Assembly: GCA_022822865.1 (NCBI GenBank)
Contig: JAJDYJ010000090.1
Span: 1 to 57,422 of the forward strand
Direction: 5' to 3'
DNA from: Pseudomonadales bacterium
GTDB taxonomy: Bacteria; Pseudomonadota; Gammaproteobacteria; Pseudomonadales; Pseudohongiellaceae
Length of the DNA stretch: 57,422 bases
Below the pieces are notes generated by a model, which saw only the letters and a list, made by a program, of their open reading frames with translations, did not search any database and was not told where the DNA came from. Shown here in pieces: positions 8,432 through 16,462 of this stretch. A program made the translations under genes and the position numbers. Positions within the stretch are counted from its first letter, which is position 1; each line of letters begins with the position of its first letter.

Positions 8432-10104
8432 TGGATCACTTCCGCGGCTTCGTTGCGCAGCGTCTCCCGTATCAAGGCTTTCAACTTCGGCTTGCTGGGT
8501 TTGCCGGAATCGGTCAGTGGAAATTCATCGATCAGTTCGATGCGTTCCGGGCATTTGTATTTGGCCAGGCCCTCGCCGACCAGAAACTCCATGAGTCCCT
8601 TGACGTCGGGTGCGGCTTGCGCACCCGAAGGAATCACGAAGGCGCAGGCCCGCTCTTCGTATTGAGGATCGGGCATGGCCACGATCAGGACATCGCCCAC
8701 CCCGGGGTGCCGCCGCGACGCGTGCTCCACTTCCTCGCAATTGATCTTCTCGCCGCCGCGGCTGACGATGTCCTTGAGGCGCCCCTCGAATGAGTAATAG
8801 GTCTGGCCTTCGATTTCACGGGCGGCCATCAGGTCGCCGGACCGGAAAAAGCCATCGCTGGTAAACACCTCGCGATTGCGCTCTTCGGCATCGTAGTATC
8901 CGCAGAATGTGTACGGCCCGCGGGAGATCATCTCTCCGGTTTCGCCAGGCGCCACATCGGTTTCGGTGCCCGGCTCGACGATGCGCACTTCGTCCCACTC
9001 GGAAATCGGGCGGCCGATCGTCGTGAAGCGGGCTTGCTCCGGGTCGGTAGGGCGGCCGAAGGCGATGAGTCCCTCGGTCATGCCGAACAGGGGTATGCCC
9101 GTGACCCCCAGCACTTCCTCGGTCTTGCGCGCCGCATTGGTGCTGAAAACACCCTTTACCTGCTCCAGCGGCAACAGGTTCCTGGCGCCGGCCTGCTGCA
9201 TGCGGCTGAGCGCCGCGCCGATAACGCCAAAGTACGTTGGCCTGCGCTGCTGAATGAGGCCGAACATCGTGGATGGATCGACCGAGGCCGTGACCACCGT
9301 CTCGCCGCCGCGCAGCAGGGTCGGAAACACGAAGCAGACCATCGCCGCGTTGTGGATGACCTGCAACGGCATGAAGGACACGGTGGTCTCGTCGTAGTAC
9401 TCCCAGTCCGCGAACGCCTGCATGTTGTAGAGATACTCGTTGCTGAAGCGGGGAATGATCTTGGGGATGCTGGTGGTGCCGCCTGAGAGTTGAAACACGG
9501 TGACCTGGTAAGGGTCGCGCTCGATCGCGTCTATGCGGGCGCGGGCAGCTCCGCGGTCCTGGGAAGCGATCATTGCCGCCATGTCGGGGATATCGTCCGG
9601 ACCTTCGCCGCGAACCACCACCAGGTGCTCCATGGAAGGCGTCCTGGCCGCGATGCCCCTGGCAAAGCCGGCGAAATCGAATCGCTCTTCGATGCCGATG
9701 AAATGCGCCCTGGCGCCCGAATGGCCGGCCAGATAGGAGATTTCGGCGTCCCGGTGCGCCGCGAGCGTGCAAACGGGTATCAGGTCGGCTTTCCAGCAGG
9801 CGACGATGGCGACCACAATCTCGATGCTGTTGACAACCTGAAACACGACCCGGTCCAGGGGCTTAAGCCCCATCTCCATCAGCGCTCCGGCGAAGCAATC
9901 GGAGTCGTGGTCGAGCTGGCCGTGGGTAATCGCCCCCTCCGGCGAGGATACGGCCACGCGATCCGGCCATCGGCCCAGCGCCGACATCAAGGCCTCCGCC
10001 AGTGATTCCTCAACCAGCGGACCATTCGTCACGTAGCGCTCAAGCGCCGCTTGCGTCGGATAAACGACTCCCGGCATGGGGTTTCTGACACCTGGCATGA
10101 GCAT
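8428..10104 (-). CDS. Aryl-acid adenylating enzyme / acyl-CoA ligase (EntE/DhbE-like)
   Basis: This is a 558-residue ANL-superfamily adenylating enzyme. The phosphate-binding loop is at 206-219 (LSGGTTSIPK), the A5 motif GMTEG at 341-345, SGDL at 422-425, the hinge region around 440-455 (GRLKDIVSRGGEKI) and the A10 lysine in SGKPSK near 535. His-Asn at 251-252 matches the A4 position that contacts the 2-hydroxyl of dihydroxybenzoate or salicylate in EntE/DhbE-type enzymes. It should therefore activate an aromatic acid as acyl-AMP and, if standalone, form the CoA thioester. No carrier-protein domain or siderophore synthetase is nearby, so catabolic CoA activation is more likely than siderophore synthesis. 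ATG 10098 is an alternative start. Confidence 0.85.
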   Translation of the reverse strand: MLMPGVRNPMPGVVYPTQAALERYVTNGPLVEESLAEALMSALGRWPDRVAVSSPEGAITHGQLDHDSDCFAGALMEMGLKPLDRVVFQVVNSIEIVVAIVACWKADLIPVCTLAAHRDAEISYLAGHSGARAHFIGIEERFDFAGFARGIAARTPSMEHLVVVRGEGPDDIPDMAAMIASQDRGAARARIDAIERDPYQVTVFQLSGGTTSIPKIIPRFSNEYLYNMQAFADWEYYDETTVSFMPLQVIHNAAMVCFVFPTLLRGGETVVTASVDPSTMFGLIQQRRPTYFGVIGAALSRMQQAGARNLLPLEQVKGVFSTNAARKTEEVLGVTGIPLFGMTEGLIAFGRPTDPEQARFTTIGRPISEWDEVRIVEPGTETDVAPGETGEMISRGPYTFCGYYDAEERNREVFTSDGFFRSGDLMAAREIEGQTYYSFEGRLKDIVSRGGEKINCEEVEHASRRHPGVGDVLIVAMPDPQYEERACAFVIPSGAQAAPDVKGLMEFLVGEGLAKYKCPERIELIDEFPLTDSGKPSKPKLKALIRETLRNEAAEVIQ

Positions 10105-10197
10105 CGTCCCTCAGTTCGACATCGGGCATTTTAGGAACGAAAATCGTGCTCGGACAACAAAAAGACCGGATACCACCTATCAATCAAAATGAAGTCG

Positions 10198-10788
10198 CTA
10201 TTCGACGTTTCGCGGCGGCTGCCAGCCCAGCGTGATGCGCGCAATGCGCTCGCCCAGACATGCGGCGGTTCTGAGGTCGCTCTCCGCAATGCCTTCGATG
10301 CCCTGGTCGGTATTCGATTGCGCCATCGCACCCATCCAGCTTCCCAGGCGATTGAGTTCCTCGACACCGCCGGTGCTCGCGTTGTTGCCTCCCGGCAACC
10401 CGAGCCCCGCCCAGATCATGCCGTGCTGCATGGCGAACACGTTGAGTTGTACAAGGGTGTTGAGCTTGTCGCCACTCTGATTGCCGGAATTGGTGAATCC
10501 ACCCGCGATCTTGTCGCGCCAGCCCTGGGCCAGCCAGATCGCCCCGGTGTCGTCCATGAACTGTTTGAAGGGCGCCGATACCGACCCCATGTACGTCGGG
10601 CAACCGAAGATCATGGCGTCCATGGAAGAGAGTTCGTCAAGCTGTTCCCGGGCGTCTTCAACGTAGATAAGTTCCGTATCCACGCCTGCCACCCGCTTAG
10701 CGCCGTCCCGCACCGCTTTTGCCTGGTACGAGGTGTGACCCATGCCGCTGTGGAAAATAACCCCGATTTTCTTGTTTGCGGAAGTCAT
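10198..10788 (-). CDS. Flavodoxin-family NAD(P)H:quinone/flavin reductase (WrbA-like)
   Basis: This encodes a 196-residue flavodoxin-fold protein. The FMN phosphate loop is FHSGMGHTSYQAKAV near residue 12. The second flavin loop is FGCPTYMGSVSAPFKQFMDDT near residue 60, and GGFTNSGNQSGDKLNTL is the third, a pattern typical of the WrbA/NADPH-dependent FMN reductase group. Its start overlaps the stop of the monooxygenase gene by 4 bp (ATGA). It may reduce flavin or a quinone product formed by the hydroxylases of the cluster. The partner assignment is inference from gene order. Confidence 0.85.
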   Translation of the reverse strand: MTSANKKIGVIFHSGMGHTSYQAKAVRDGAKRVAGVDTELIYVEDAREQLDELSSMDAMIFGCPTYMGSVSAPFKQFMDDTGAIWLAQGWRDKIAGGFTNSGNQSGDKLNTLVQLNVFAMQHGMIWAGLGLPGGNNASTGGVEELNRLGSWMGAMAQSNTDQGIEGIAESDLRTAACLGERIARITLGWQPPRNVE

Positions 10789-11966
10789 CCGGCACCCTTC
10801 GTCGGTGATTCCAAGCCGATAGATTCAGGCAGTGGCAACGATTCGTACCGACGCACAAACTCCGGATCGGCCCTGCGCAATCGCGCGTAATCGACCCGGC
10901 CGGTTCGCAACATGTAACTGAAGGCCATGGTAACAGGGTCGAAGTGCAAACGGTCCTCCAGCGTCTCGTACCACTTGATGCTCTGGATGGCGGCCCGCTG
11001 GAACAGATCGGCGCCGAACTGGCGATTGTTGCGGTAGTAGGAAAAGACCGATTCGAGATCGGCGCCGTGTTCCCCGAAGCCCTCGGCCAGCACCGACGCG
11101 TCGCGCATCCCCACACGGGTACCGGAACCTATGGAGGGATGGACGGTATGGACCGCATCCCCGATCAGCACGACGTTGTCCACCGACCAGCGCTCGTTCC
11201 GGACGATTGCGGGGTAAAAAACTCGCAAGGGCTGCGACAGCAGGGGCTTGCCACCCAGGTAAGCGGCGAAAATCTCCTCGAATTTCGCGTCCATCTCTTC
11301 CAATGTCATTTGGTCAAAGCCGCCGCGCTCCCAGGTCGGTGGGTCGCACTCGATGGCGACTCCGGAACGGGTCGCGCAATACTGGTGGGTGTGGGCAATC
11401 ACCAGCCCGAATTCCGCCTGCTCGAAGATCATCAGCGGCGGGTCAAACAGGCGCTCGGTACCGTACCAGGCGAATCTGTTGCGCTGCGGTTCCACGGTGG
11501 AGCCGAATTTTTCCTGATAGCGCGTCCTCACCCGGCTGTTGACGCCGTCGGCGCCGACCAGGACGTCCACGGCCTGCCGCATGGATTCAATGTCTTCGAC
11601 ACGGGATTCGAAATGCAGTTCAACGCCGACTTCTTCACAGCGGCGCTGCAGGATATTCAGTAGCGCAATCCTTTCGATGGCCACAGCCTCGCTGTCGGAC
11701 CCGGCGTCTACCAGAACGGTTTCCCCGCGGTGGACGAAGCCGGCCGTCGAATTGGCATGGCCCGCACTGACGATGTCTTCCAGGACCGGCGGGTCCGTGA
11801 GCCGGATAAACTTGAGAGACTGGCCGAGAAACCCGACCCCGAACCCGTACGTCGCATCGCGGGCATTCTGTTCGAACAGTCGCACCCGCCAGTCGGGTTG
11901 AAGCTGTTTGACCCGGCGAGCGAAAAAAAGCCCGGCGGGGCCACCGCCTACGACTGCGATTTCCAT
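10785..11966 (-). CDS. FAD-dependent aromatic monooxygenase, paralogue 1
   Basis: This is a 393-residue class A flavoprotein hydroxylase. The Rossmann motif VVGGGPAGLFFARR begins at residue 5. The DG motif is VLVGADGVNSRVRTRY, and the GD motif with FAD ribityl contacts is VVLIGDAVHTVHPSIGSGTR. Overall it resembles the hydroxylase domain of aminobenzoyl-CoA monooxygenases and salicylyl-CoA 5-hydroxylase-type enzymes, which act on CoA-activated aromatics. That fits the adenylating enzyme two genes downstream. A paralogue lies at 15273-16424 in the divergent operon. Substrate unknown. Confidence 0.85.
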   Translation of the reverse strand: MEIAVVGGGPAGLFFARRVKQLQPDWRVRLFEQNARDATYGFGVGFLGQSLKFIRLTDPPVLEDIVSAGHANSTAGFVHRGETVLVDAGSDSEAVAIERIALLNILQRRCEEVGVELHFESRVEDIESMRQAVDVLVGADGVNSRVRTRYQEKFGSTVEPQRNRFAWYGTERLFDPPLMIFEQAEFGLVIAHTHQYCATRSGVAIECDPPTWERGGFDQMTLEEMDAKFEEIFAAYLGGKPLLSQPLRVFYPAIVRNERWSVDNVVLIGDAVHTVHPSIGSGTRVGMRDASVLAEGFGEHGADLESVFSYYRNNRQFGADLFQRAAIQSIKWYETLEDRLHFDPVTMAFSYMLRTGRVDYARLRRADPEFVRRYESLPLPESIGLESPTKGAG

Positions 11967-12113
11967 GGTGGCGTTTGAACTGCGCGAATTCCGCTAGCAA
12001 TACGGCTCATGGGCGGTATCAGGACAAGTCGTTATGGTAATCGCGTTCTTCCGCATACAATCTTCCCAACCACCGGAACAATCCCGCAGCCAGTGAAATC
12101 ATACCTTGGCCAA

Positions 12114-13028
12114 TCACCCGGCGCCGGGCAATGTAGCTTTTTCGACCATGTCGCGCAACCACTGGTGCTCGGGATCGTTGTCGAAGGAACTGTTCCACAT
12201 CAGCCCGACTTCGAACTCAGGCATGTCGTATGGCAATTCAAGCGCCTTTACTTCCGCATCCTCGCCGAGCAATTCAACCATTTTCGCCGGCACGATGGAG
12301 ATCACGTCGGAGTGCCGCAAGGCGTACATCAAGGTAGTCAGCGTGGTGAATTCGGCAACCGAATCGAGTCGGATGTCCCGTTCTTCGAGAAAAGTCTGGG
12401 TGCTCGACTTCCACGCGCCGGTCATACCGGGATTGAATTCCAGGTGCGTTGCCTCCAGCAGCTGCCGTTCCGAGATCGGATTGCCGTACTTCTCCGAACC
12501 CGCCCATACCGCAGCCACAAGATGATCGGAGTACAACGCCAGAAAGCTGACTTGCGCCGTTTTGCGGAATCCTCCGATGAAAGGCGCGATCAGCAGGTCG
12601 AGGTGGCCGGAACGAAGCCGGTCCCGGGAGTCCGGGGCAATGGGGGTGAAGATTACCCGGGTATGCGGCGCCACGGGGTGAATCTTCGCGATGATCGGGC
12701 CCGCCATCAGTTGCTGGAGAAAATCCGTTGTGGCGATAGTAAAGTGACGCTGCAGCCTCTCCGGTTCGAATCGCACCTCTTCAATGAGGCTCTCGATGCG
12801 CTGGATAATTTCTTCGACAGGTTGCAACAGGCCTTCCGCCCGTCTGGTCGGAATCATGGCGCGCCCGGAGCGCACGAACAGTTCATCCTGAAAGGCCCAG
12901 CGCAATCGGCTGAGCGATGCGCTCACCGCGGACTGCGTCAGGTTCAGTTTCTCGCCGACCTTCGTGGTATTCGGCTCTTTCAACAGCTCGCGAAGAACGT
13001 ACAGGAGATTGAGATCGATCCTGCGGAT
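12114..13028 (-). CDS. LysR-type transcriptional regulator (apparent AUC start)
   Basis: This is a LysR/NodD-type regulator of about 304 residues with a DNA-binding helix-turn-helix at the N-terminus (VGEKLNLTQSAVSASLSRLR) and a substrate-binding C-terminal domain. The first conventional in-frame start (TTG 12983) would delete the usual opening IDLNLLYVLRELLKEPN. That sequence is present in frame upstream, but no ATG, GTG or TTG precedes it before a stop. A GGAGG Shine-Dalgarno (13036-13040) sits 7 nt before an ATC codon at 13028, giving I/M-R-R-I-D-L-N-L-L, a normal LysR start. ATC is therefore chosen. It is divergent from the hydrolase operon at 13116 and upstream of the leftward genes, so it likely controls both. 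Confidence 0.8.
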   Translation of the reverse strand: MRRIDLNLLYVLRELLKEPNTTKVGEKLNLTQSAVSASLSRLRWAFQDELFVRSGRAMIPTRRAEGLLQPVEEIIQRIESLIEEVRFEPERLQRHFTIATTDFLQQLMAGPIIAKIHPVAPHTRVIFTPIAPDSRDRLRSGHLDLLIAPFIGGFRKTAQVSFLALYSDHLVAAVWAGSEKYGNPISERQLLEATHLEFNPGMTGAWKSSTQTFLEERDIRLDSVAEFTTLTTLMYALRHSDVISIVPAKMVELLGEDAEVKALELPYDMPEFEVGLMWNSSFDNDPEHQWLRDMVEKATLPGAG

Positions 13029-13084
13029 GACAACACCTCCACGGCAGTTCCCGGGAAATGCTACCTTTGGTCATTTACACGGTC

Positions 13085-13103
13085 AACAGACCGCTGTTTT
13101 TTT
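13085..13103 (+). promoter_or_regulatory. Small hairpin with T-run in the LysR/hydrolase intergenic region
   Basis: AACAG (13085-13089), a 4-nt loop and CTGTT (13094-13098) are followed by T residues to 13103. This lies just upstream of the ribosome binding site (GGGAG) for the GTG start at 13116. It could be an operator half-site pair for the LysR protein or a weak attenuator. The arms are only 5 bp. Confidence 0.25.
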
Positions 13104-13115
13104 GGGAGATGAAAT

Positions 13116-14240
13116 GTGAACCCGTTTTCAATACCGTCGAAATTGATCGGCGTTACATTGATCGCGCTGATCCATTCCCTTGCCGGCGCGCAGACGGCAT
13201 CGGCAGCGGAAGACGAGGTCCGTCTGATTATTCTCGGCGTCGACGCCGGCAGGACTTCCTGGCGCGGTTCCGAAGGCGGCGGATTTTCGGCCGTGGTTAA
13301 AGTCGGCAGTGATGATTATATGGTCGATTTCGGCAGGAACTCGATAGATCGTTATTTCCAGGCGGGCCTGGAACCGTCGAGCCTGCAATCCGATCCGGGA
13401 GGCCTGGAAACGTTACGGGCGGCGTTTATCACCCATCTGCACGGAGACCACGTGGTCGATTTTCCCAGGCTCGTGCTCTTCGGCTTCGCCGACGGCGCCG
13501 TCAACCGCGACGAGCCCATCCTGATTTTCGGGCCCGGACCGAGAGGCGAAACGCCTCCCGTTTCGCGGTTTCTCGACAATCCGTCGGAGATCGTCAATCC
13601 ATTGAATCCGACGCCGGGCACGAGAGACATGTTCGAGTCGATCATGGCGGCGTTTGCGGCCGATCTGAACTACGGCATTCTCGACTCCGGCAGAAGGAAC
13701 CCCGTCGAATTTCTCGATGTGCGGGACATCCGCATTCCGCCCGAAATAGGGGCGTCGCCAAGCGACCTGGCGCCGCTGATGCAGCCCTTCGAGGTCTATG
13801 CCGACGAATCCGTCTCCGTCACCGCGGTGCTGGTGGATCATGCGCCGGTTTTTCCCGCTTTCGCTTTCCGCTTCGACACCGCACGGGGTTCGATCGTGTT
13901 TTCCGGCGACACCGGCCCGCATCCCAATGTCGTCACGCTGGCGCAAGGCGCGGATCTGCTCGTGCACGAAGTGATCGACGGCACCTGGGCGGATGACCGT
14001 TTTCCCGAACCGCGCAGCGGAACCGATGCGGCCGCCCATCGTCATTTGCTCGAATCGCATACGGATATTCGCGTGCTCGGCGACATCGCCAGGCGCGCCG
14101 ATGTCGGCACGCTGATCCTGGCCCACACCGTACCGCCCGACCTCACCCAGGAAGACGTGGATGCGCTGGTGACCGGATTCGGCGGCGATGCGATCCTGGC
14201 GCAGCCATTCATGGAATGGCGCCTGGAATCCCGGGACTGA
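13116..14240 (+). CDS. Exported metallo-beta-lactamase-fold hydrolase
   Basis: This encodes a 374-residue protein starting at GTG 13116, preceded by GGGAG. A signal peptide (about residues 1-31) predicts periplasmic location. The zinc motif HLHGDH spans His107, His109, Asp111 and His112, and a later SGDTGPH supplies the bridging aspartate. The layout resembles the RNase Z/arylsulfatase-like branch of the fold rather than true beta-lactamases, which suggests hydrolysis of an ester, lactone or similar bond. It is the first gene of a five-gene rightward operon divergent from the LysR regulator. With the amidohydrolase at 7031-8431, the locus has two exported hydrolases. Confidence 0.85.
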   Translation: MNPFSIPSKLIGVTLIALIHSLAGAQTASAAEDEVRLIILGVDAGRTSWRGSEGGGFSAVVKVGSDDYMVDFGRNSIDRYFQAGLEPSSLQSDPGGLETLRAAFITHLHGDHVVDFPRLVLFGFADGAVNRDEPILIFGPGPRGETPPVSRFLDNPSEIVNPLNPTPGTRDMFESIMAAFAADLNYGILDSGRRNPVEFLDVRDIRIPPEIGASPSDLAPLMQPFEVYADESVSVTAVLVDHAPVFPAFAFRFDTARGSIVFSGDTGPHPNVVTLAQGADLLVHEVIDGTWADDRFPEPRSGTDAAAHRHLLESHTDIRVLGDIARRADVGTLILAHTVPPDLTQEDVDALVTGFGGDAILAQPFMEWRLESRD

Positions 14241-14292
14241 GATTATCCAAACAAATCAGATCGGCAATCTGCCGAAGCGGAGAAACATCGAG

Positions 14293-14997
14293 ATGACACA
14301 GGAAATACCCTTGACCGAATCCGACCGGAACCGGACCTACGCGACGAAGCGCGAGTATCGCACCCGGGATGTCGACGTGTCCGAACTTGGGACCGTCGCG
14401 GAAGACGGCGTCGAATTGCGGATGCATGGCGTCGATCACACCGCTCGACCCACCTGGAAATTGCGCGAAACGGTCACCTTTTATCGCGACATTCTGGGCC
14501 TTCCGTTGCTCCATACCATCAGCGCCCGCGGCTGGGGACACCCCGATCATCCCGATTTCCTGCACTTTTTCTTCGACGCCGGCAAGGGAGCGACCATCGC
14601 CTTCTTCTACTATATCGGAACCGATCGGCCCGAGCGCTACGAGCCGGAAGACAGCCATTTCTACACCGCCACTCATACCGCCTGGGGCGTCGAGACCCGC
14701 GAGCAACTCGAGCGGTGGAAGGAAACTCTGGAAAGCCGCGGCCTGGTCGTGTCTCCCTATACGCGCCACGAAGGGCTCGAATCCATCTATTTTCGCGACC
14801 CGAACGGTTATCCCGTGGAAATCTCCCTGCGTCTGCGCGATGTCATGGAGGTCGATGCGCAGGACGCCGCCCTGACCTTGCAGGCCGCGATGGAACTGGA
14901 AGACGAGGCGAACGCCGAAGGCACGAAAATTGGCGATATCGACACGATCTGGCGGCGCAAGGCGGCCCTGGTCGGTGAATTCCTGGGGGGCAAGTGA
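14293..14997 (+). CDS. VOC-superfamily protein (extradiol dioxygenase/glyoxalase fold)
   Basis: This encodes about 234 residues from ATG 14293. The frame is open further upstream, but those codons overlap the previous gene and do not look native. The core is a vicinal-oxygen-chelate module: a first His in MHGVDHTA, a second His in TATHTAWGV and a Glu in GYPVEISLRLRD. This is the 2-His-1-Glu metal triad shared by type I extradiol dioxygenases and glyoxalases. Between two hydroxylase genes, ring cleavage of a catechol-like product is the attractive role, but the fold alone cannot separate dioxygenase from isomerase or lyase. The stop overlaps the next ATG (TGATG). Confidence 0.8.
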   Translation: MTQEIPLTESDRNRTYATKREYRTRDVDVSELGTVAEDGVELRMHGVDHTARPTWKLRETVTFYRDILGLPLLHTISARGWGHPDHPDFLHFFFDAGKGATIAFFYYIGTDRPERYEPEDSHFYTATHTAWGVETREQLERWKETLESRGLVVSPYTRHEGLESIYFRDPNGYPVEISLRLRDVMEVDAQDAALTLQAAMELEDEANAEGTKIGDIDTIWRRKAALVGEFLGGK

Positions 14998-15257
14998 TGC
15001 CGCTGATATACGTTGTCGATGTTCCCGAATTTTTCCCGCTGGTCGAATCTGCGCGGAAACGCGACGACTATCGGGTAACGGAAACAGGCAAGGGGTATTT
15101 CGTGATCGAAGCCACCGGCTCTCTGCAGTTCAGCCGCAAGGAGATGCAATTGAAGCCCGCCCTCTGGTACGGCATGTTCACCGGCGGTCTCGAAGGCGAA
15201 ATTACCGAGTGGGACAGGGACACCGTGACGATCGTCGATATCGGCAAAAAGCCCTGA
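14997..15257 (+). CDS. Uncharacterised 86-residue protein
   Basis: I do not recognise this family. It starts at ATG 14997, overlapping the stop of the VOC gene in TGATG, and ends 15 bp before the monooxygenase gene, so it is clearly part of the operon. It is small, soluble and without a signal peptide or cysteine cluster. Features include FSRKEMQLKPALWYGMFTGG in the middle and a hydrophobic-acidic C-terminus (EITEWDRDTVTIVDIG). A role as a small subunit or accessory factor of the VOC protein or the hydroxylase is possible from position alone. Confidence 0.7.
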   Translation: MPLIYVVDVPEFFPLVESARKRDDYRVTETGKGYFVIEATGSLQFSRKEMQLKPALWYGMFTGGLEGEITEWDRDTVTIVDIGKKP

Positions 15258-15272
15258 CGGGGAAGCGGCGGC

Positions 15273-16424
15273 ATGAGAATCGCGGTAGTTGGCGGTGGAC
15301 CTGCGGGGCTGTTTTTCGCTCGCCTTGCCCGGCGCCACGATCCCTCCATCGAAATCGAGATCTTCGAGCAGAATCCGGCGAGCGCGACCTACGGCTTCGG
15401 CGTAACCCTGGCGGGCGCCGCGCGCGACAGGTTGTCCAGGGCGGACGAGGAAGTGCATGACCGGCTCGCCGCGTGCATGGTGTTCGGCAACGTGCAGGGA
15501 ATCGAGCTGAACGACGAACGCATCCTGATCCGCTACGCCGGATCCGGCGGCGCAATTGCGCGGCTGCAATTGCTCGAAGTGCTCGAAGATTGCTGCAGTG
15601 AAGTGGGTCTTGTCGTCAATCACGAGAAGCGAATCGAAAATGCCGGGGATCTCGCGGGCTTTGACCTGATCGTCGGCGCGGACGGCGCCAACTCCACGGT
15701 GCGGAACATCTGGGAAGAAAACTTTCAGCCCCGCGGCAAGTTGCTGGGCAATCGGTATGCCTGGTATGGCGTGAACAAGGCATTGATGCCCAATGCCCTG
15801 TCTTTTCGCATGGCGGAGGGTGGATGTTTCATCGGGCACTACTATGCCTACACCAGGGACAGGAGCACTTTCGTCGCCGAATGCGACGCGCGCAGCTGGA
15901 CCGAAGCCGGTCTCGACGCCATGAGCGACGCCGAACGCAAAGCGCTAATCGAGCGGGTCTTCGAAATCGAACTGCAAGGCGAAGCGCTGATGGAAAATAA
16001 TTCGGTCTGGCGCCGGTTCAATGCGGTTACGGTGGACAATTGGTTCCACGACAAGGCTGTTCTCATCGGCGACGCCTTGCGGGTCGCGCATTTCTCGGTC
16101 GGCTCAGGCACGCGAATCGGGATGGACGACGCCGTCGCGCTGTTCGAATCGCTCAAGGCGCATGGATCGAACGTGCCGGCGCTGCTGACTTCATTTGTGG
16201 AAAGTCGCAAGCCTACCCGTGACCTCTTCACTCGCGCCACGATGAAAAGTTACGAGTGGTACGAGGACGTGCGCAACGAAATGCAGGTGGAAATCGCCGA
16301 TTTCGCGTACAACTTTCTCACGCGCACGGGCCGCGTGGATGCGGATCGCCTGAAGTCCTTTGCGCCGTCCTTTTACGAACGCTATGTCGAATCACGCAAG
16401 AGCAACACCGCGGCCGGCGCCTAA
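15273..16424 (+). CDS. FAD-dependent aromatic monooxygenase, paralogue 2
   Basis: This is a 383-residue flavoprotein hydroxylase clearly paralogous to the one at 10785-11966. It begins IAVVGGGPAGLFFARLAR, has IVGADGANSTVR as DG motif and VLIGDALRVAHFSVGSGTR as GD motif. It also shares the segments EQNPASATYGFGV and NRYAWYG with its paralogue. In the GD region it has ALRVAHFS where the other has AVHTVHPS, a difference near the flavin that suggests a different substrate or position of hydroxylation. ATG 15273 follows a good GGGGAAGCGGCGG leader. It is the fourth gene of the rightward operon. Confidence 0.85.
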   Translation: MRIAVVGGGPAGLFFARLARRHDPSIEIEIFEQNPASATYGFGVTLAGAARDRLSRADEEVHDRLAACMVFGNVQGIELNDERILIRYAGSGGAIARLQLLEVLEDCCSEVGLVVNHEKRIENAGDLAGFDLIVGADGANSTVRNIWEENFQPRGKLLGNRYAWYGVNKALMPNALSFRMAEGGCFIGHYYAYTRDRSTFVAECDARSWTEAGLDAMSDAERKALIERVFEIELQGEALMENNSVWRRFNAVTVDNWFHDKAVLIGDALRVAHFSVGSGTRIGMDDAVALFESLKAHGSNVPALLTSFVESRKPTRDLFTRATMKSYEWYEDVRNEMQVEIADFAYNFLTRTGRVDADRLKSFAPSFYERYVESRKSNTAAGA

Positions 16425-16462
16425 CCCTTCCCGGAGCCGAAGCGGGAGCAAGAATCACGATC

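Noticed and set aside
8428..10104. EntE-like ligase as part of a siderophore biosynthesis cluster
   Set aside because: No isochorismate pathway genes, carrier proteins or condensation domains are nearby; hydroxylase and hydrolase neighbours favour catabolism.
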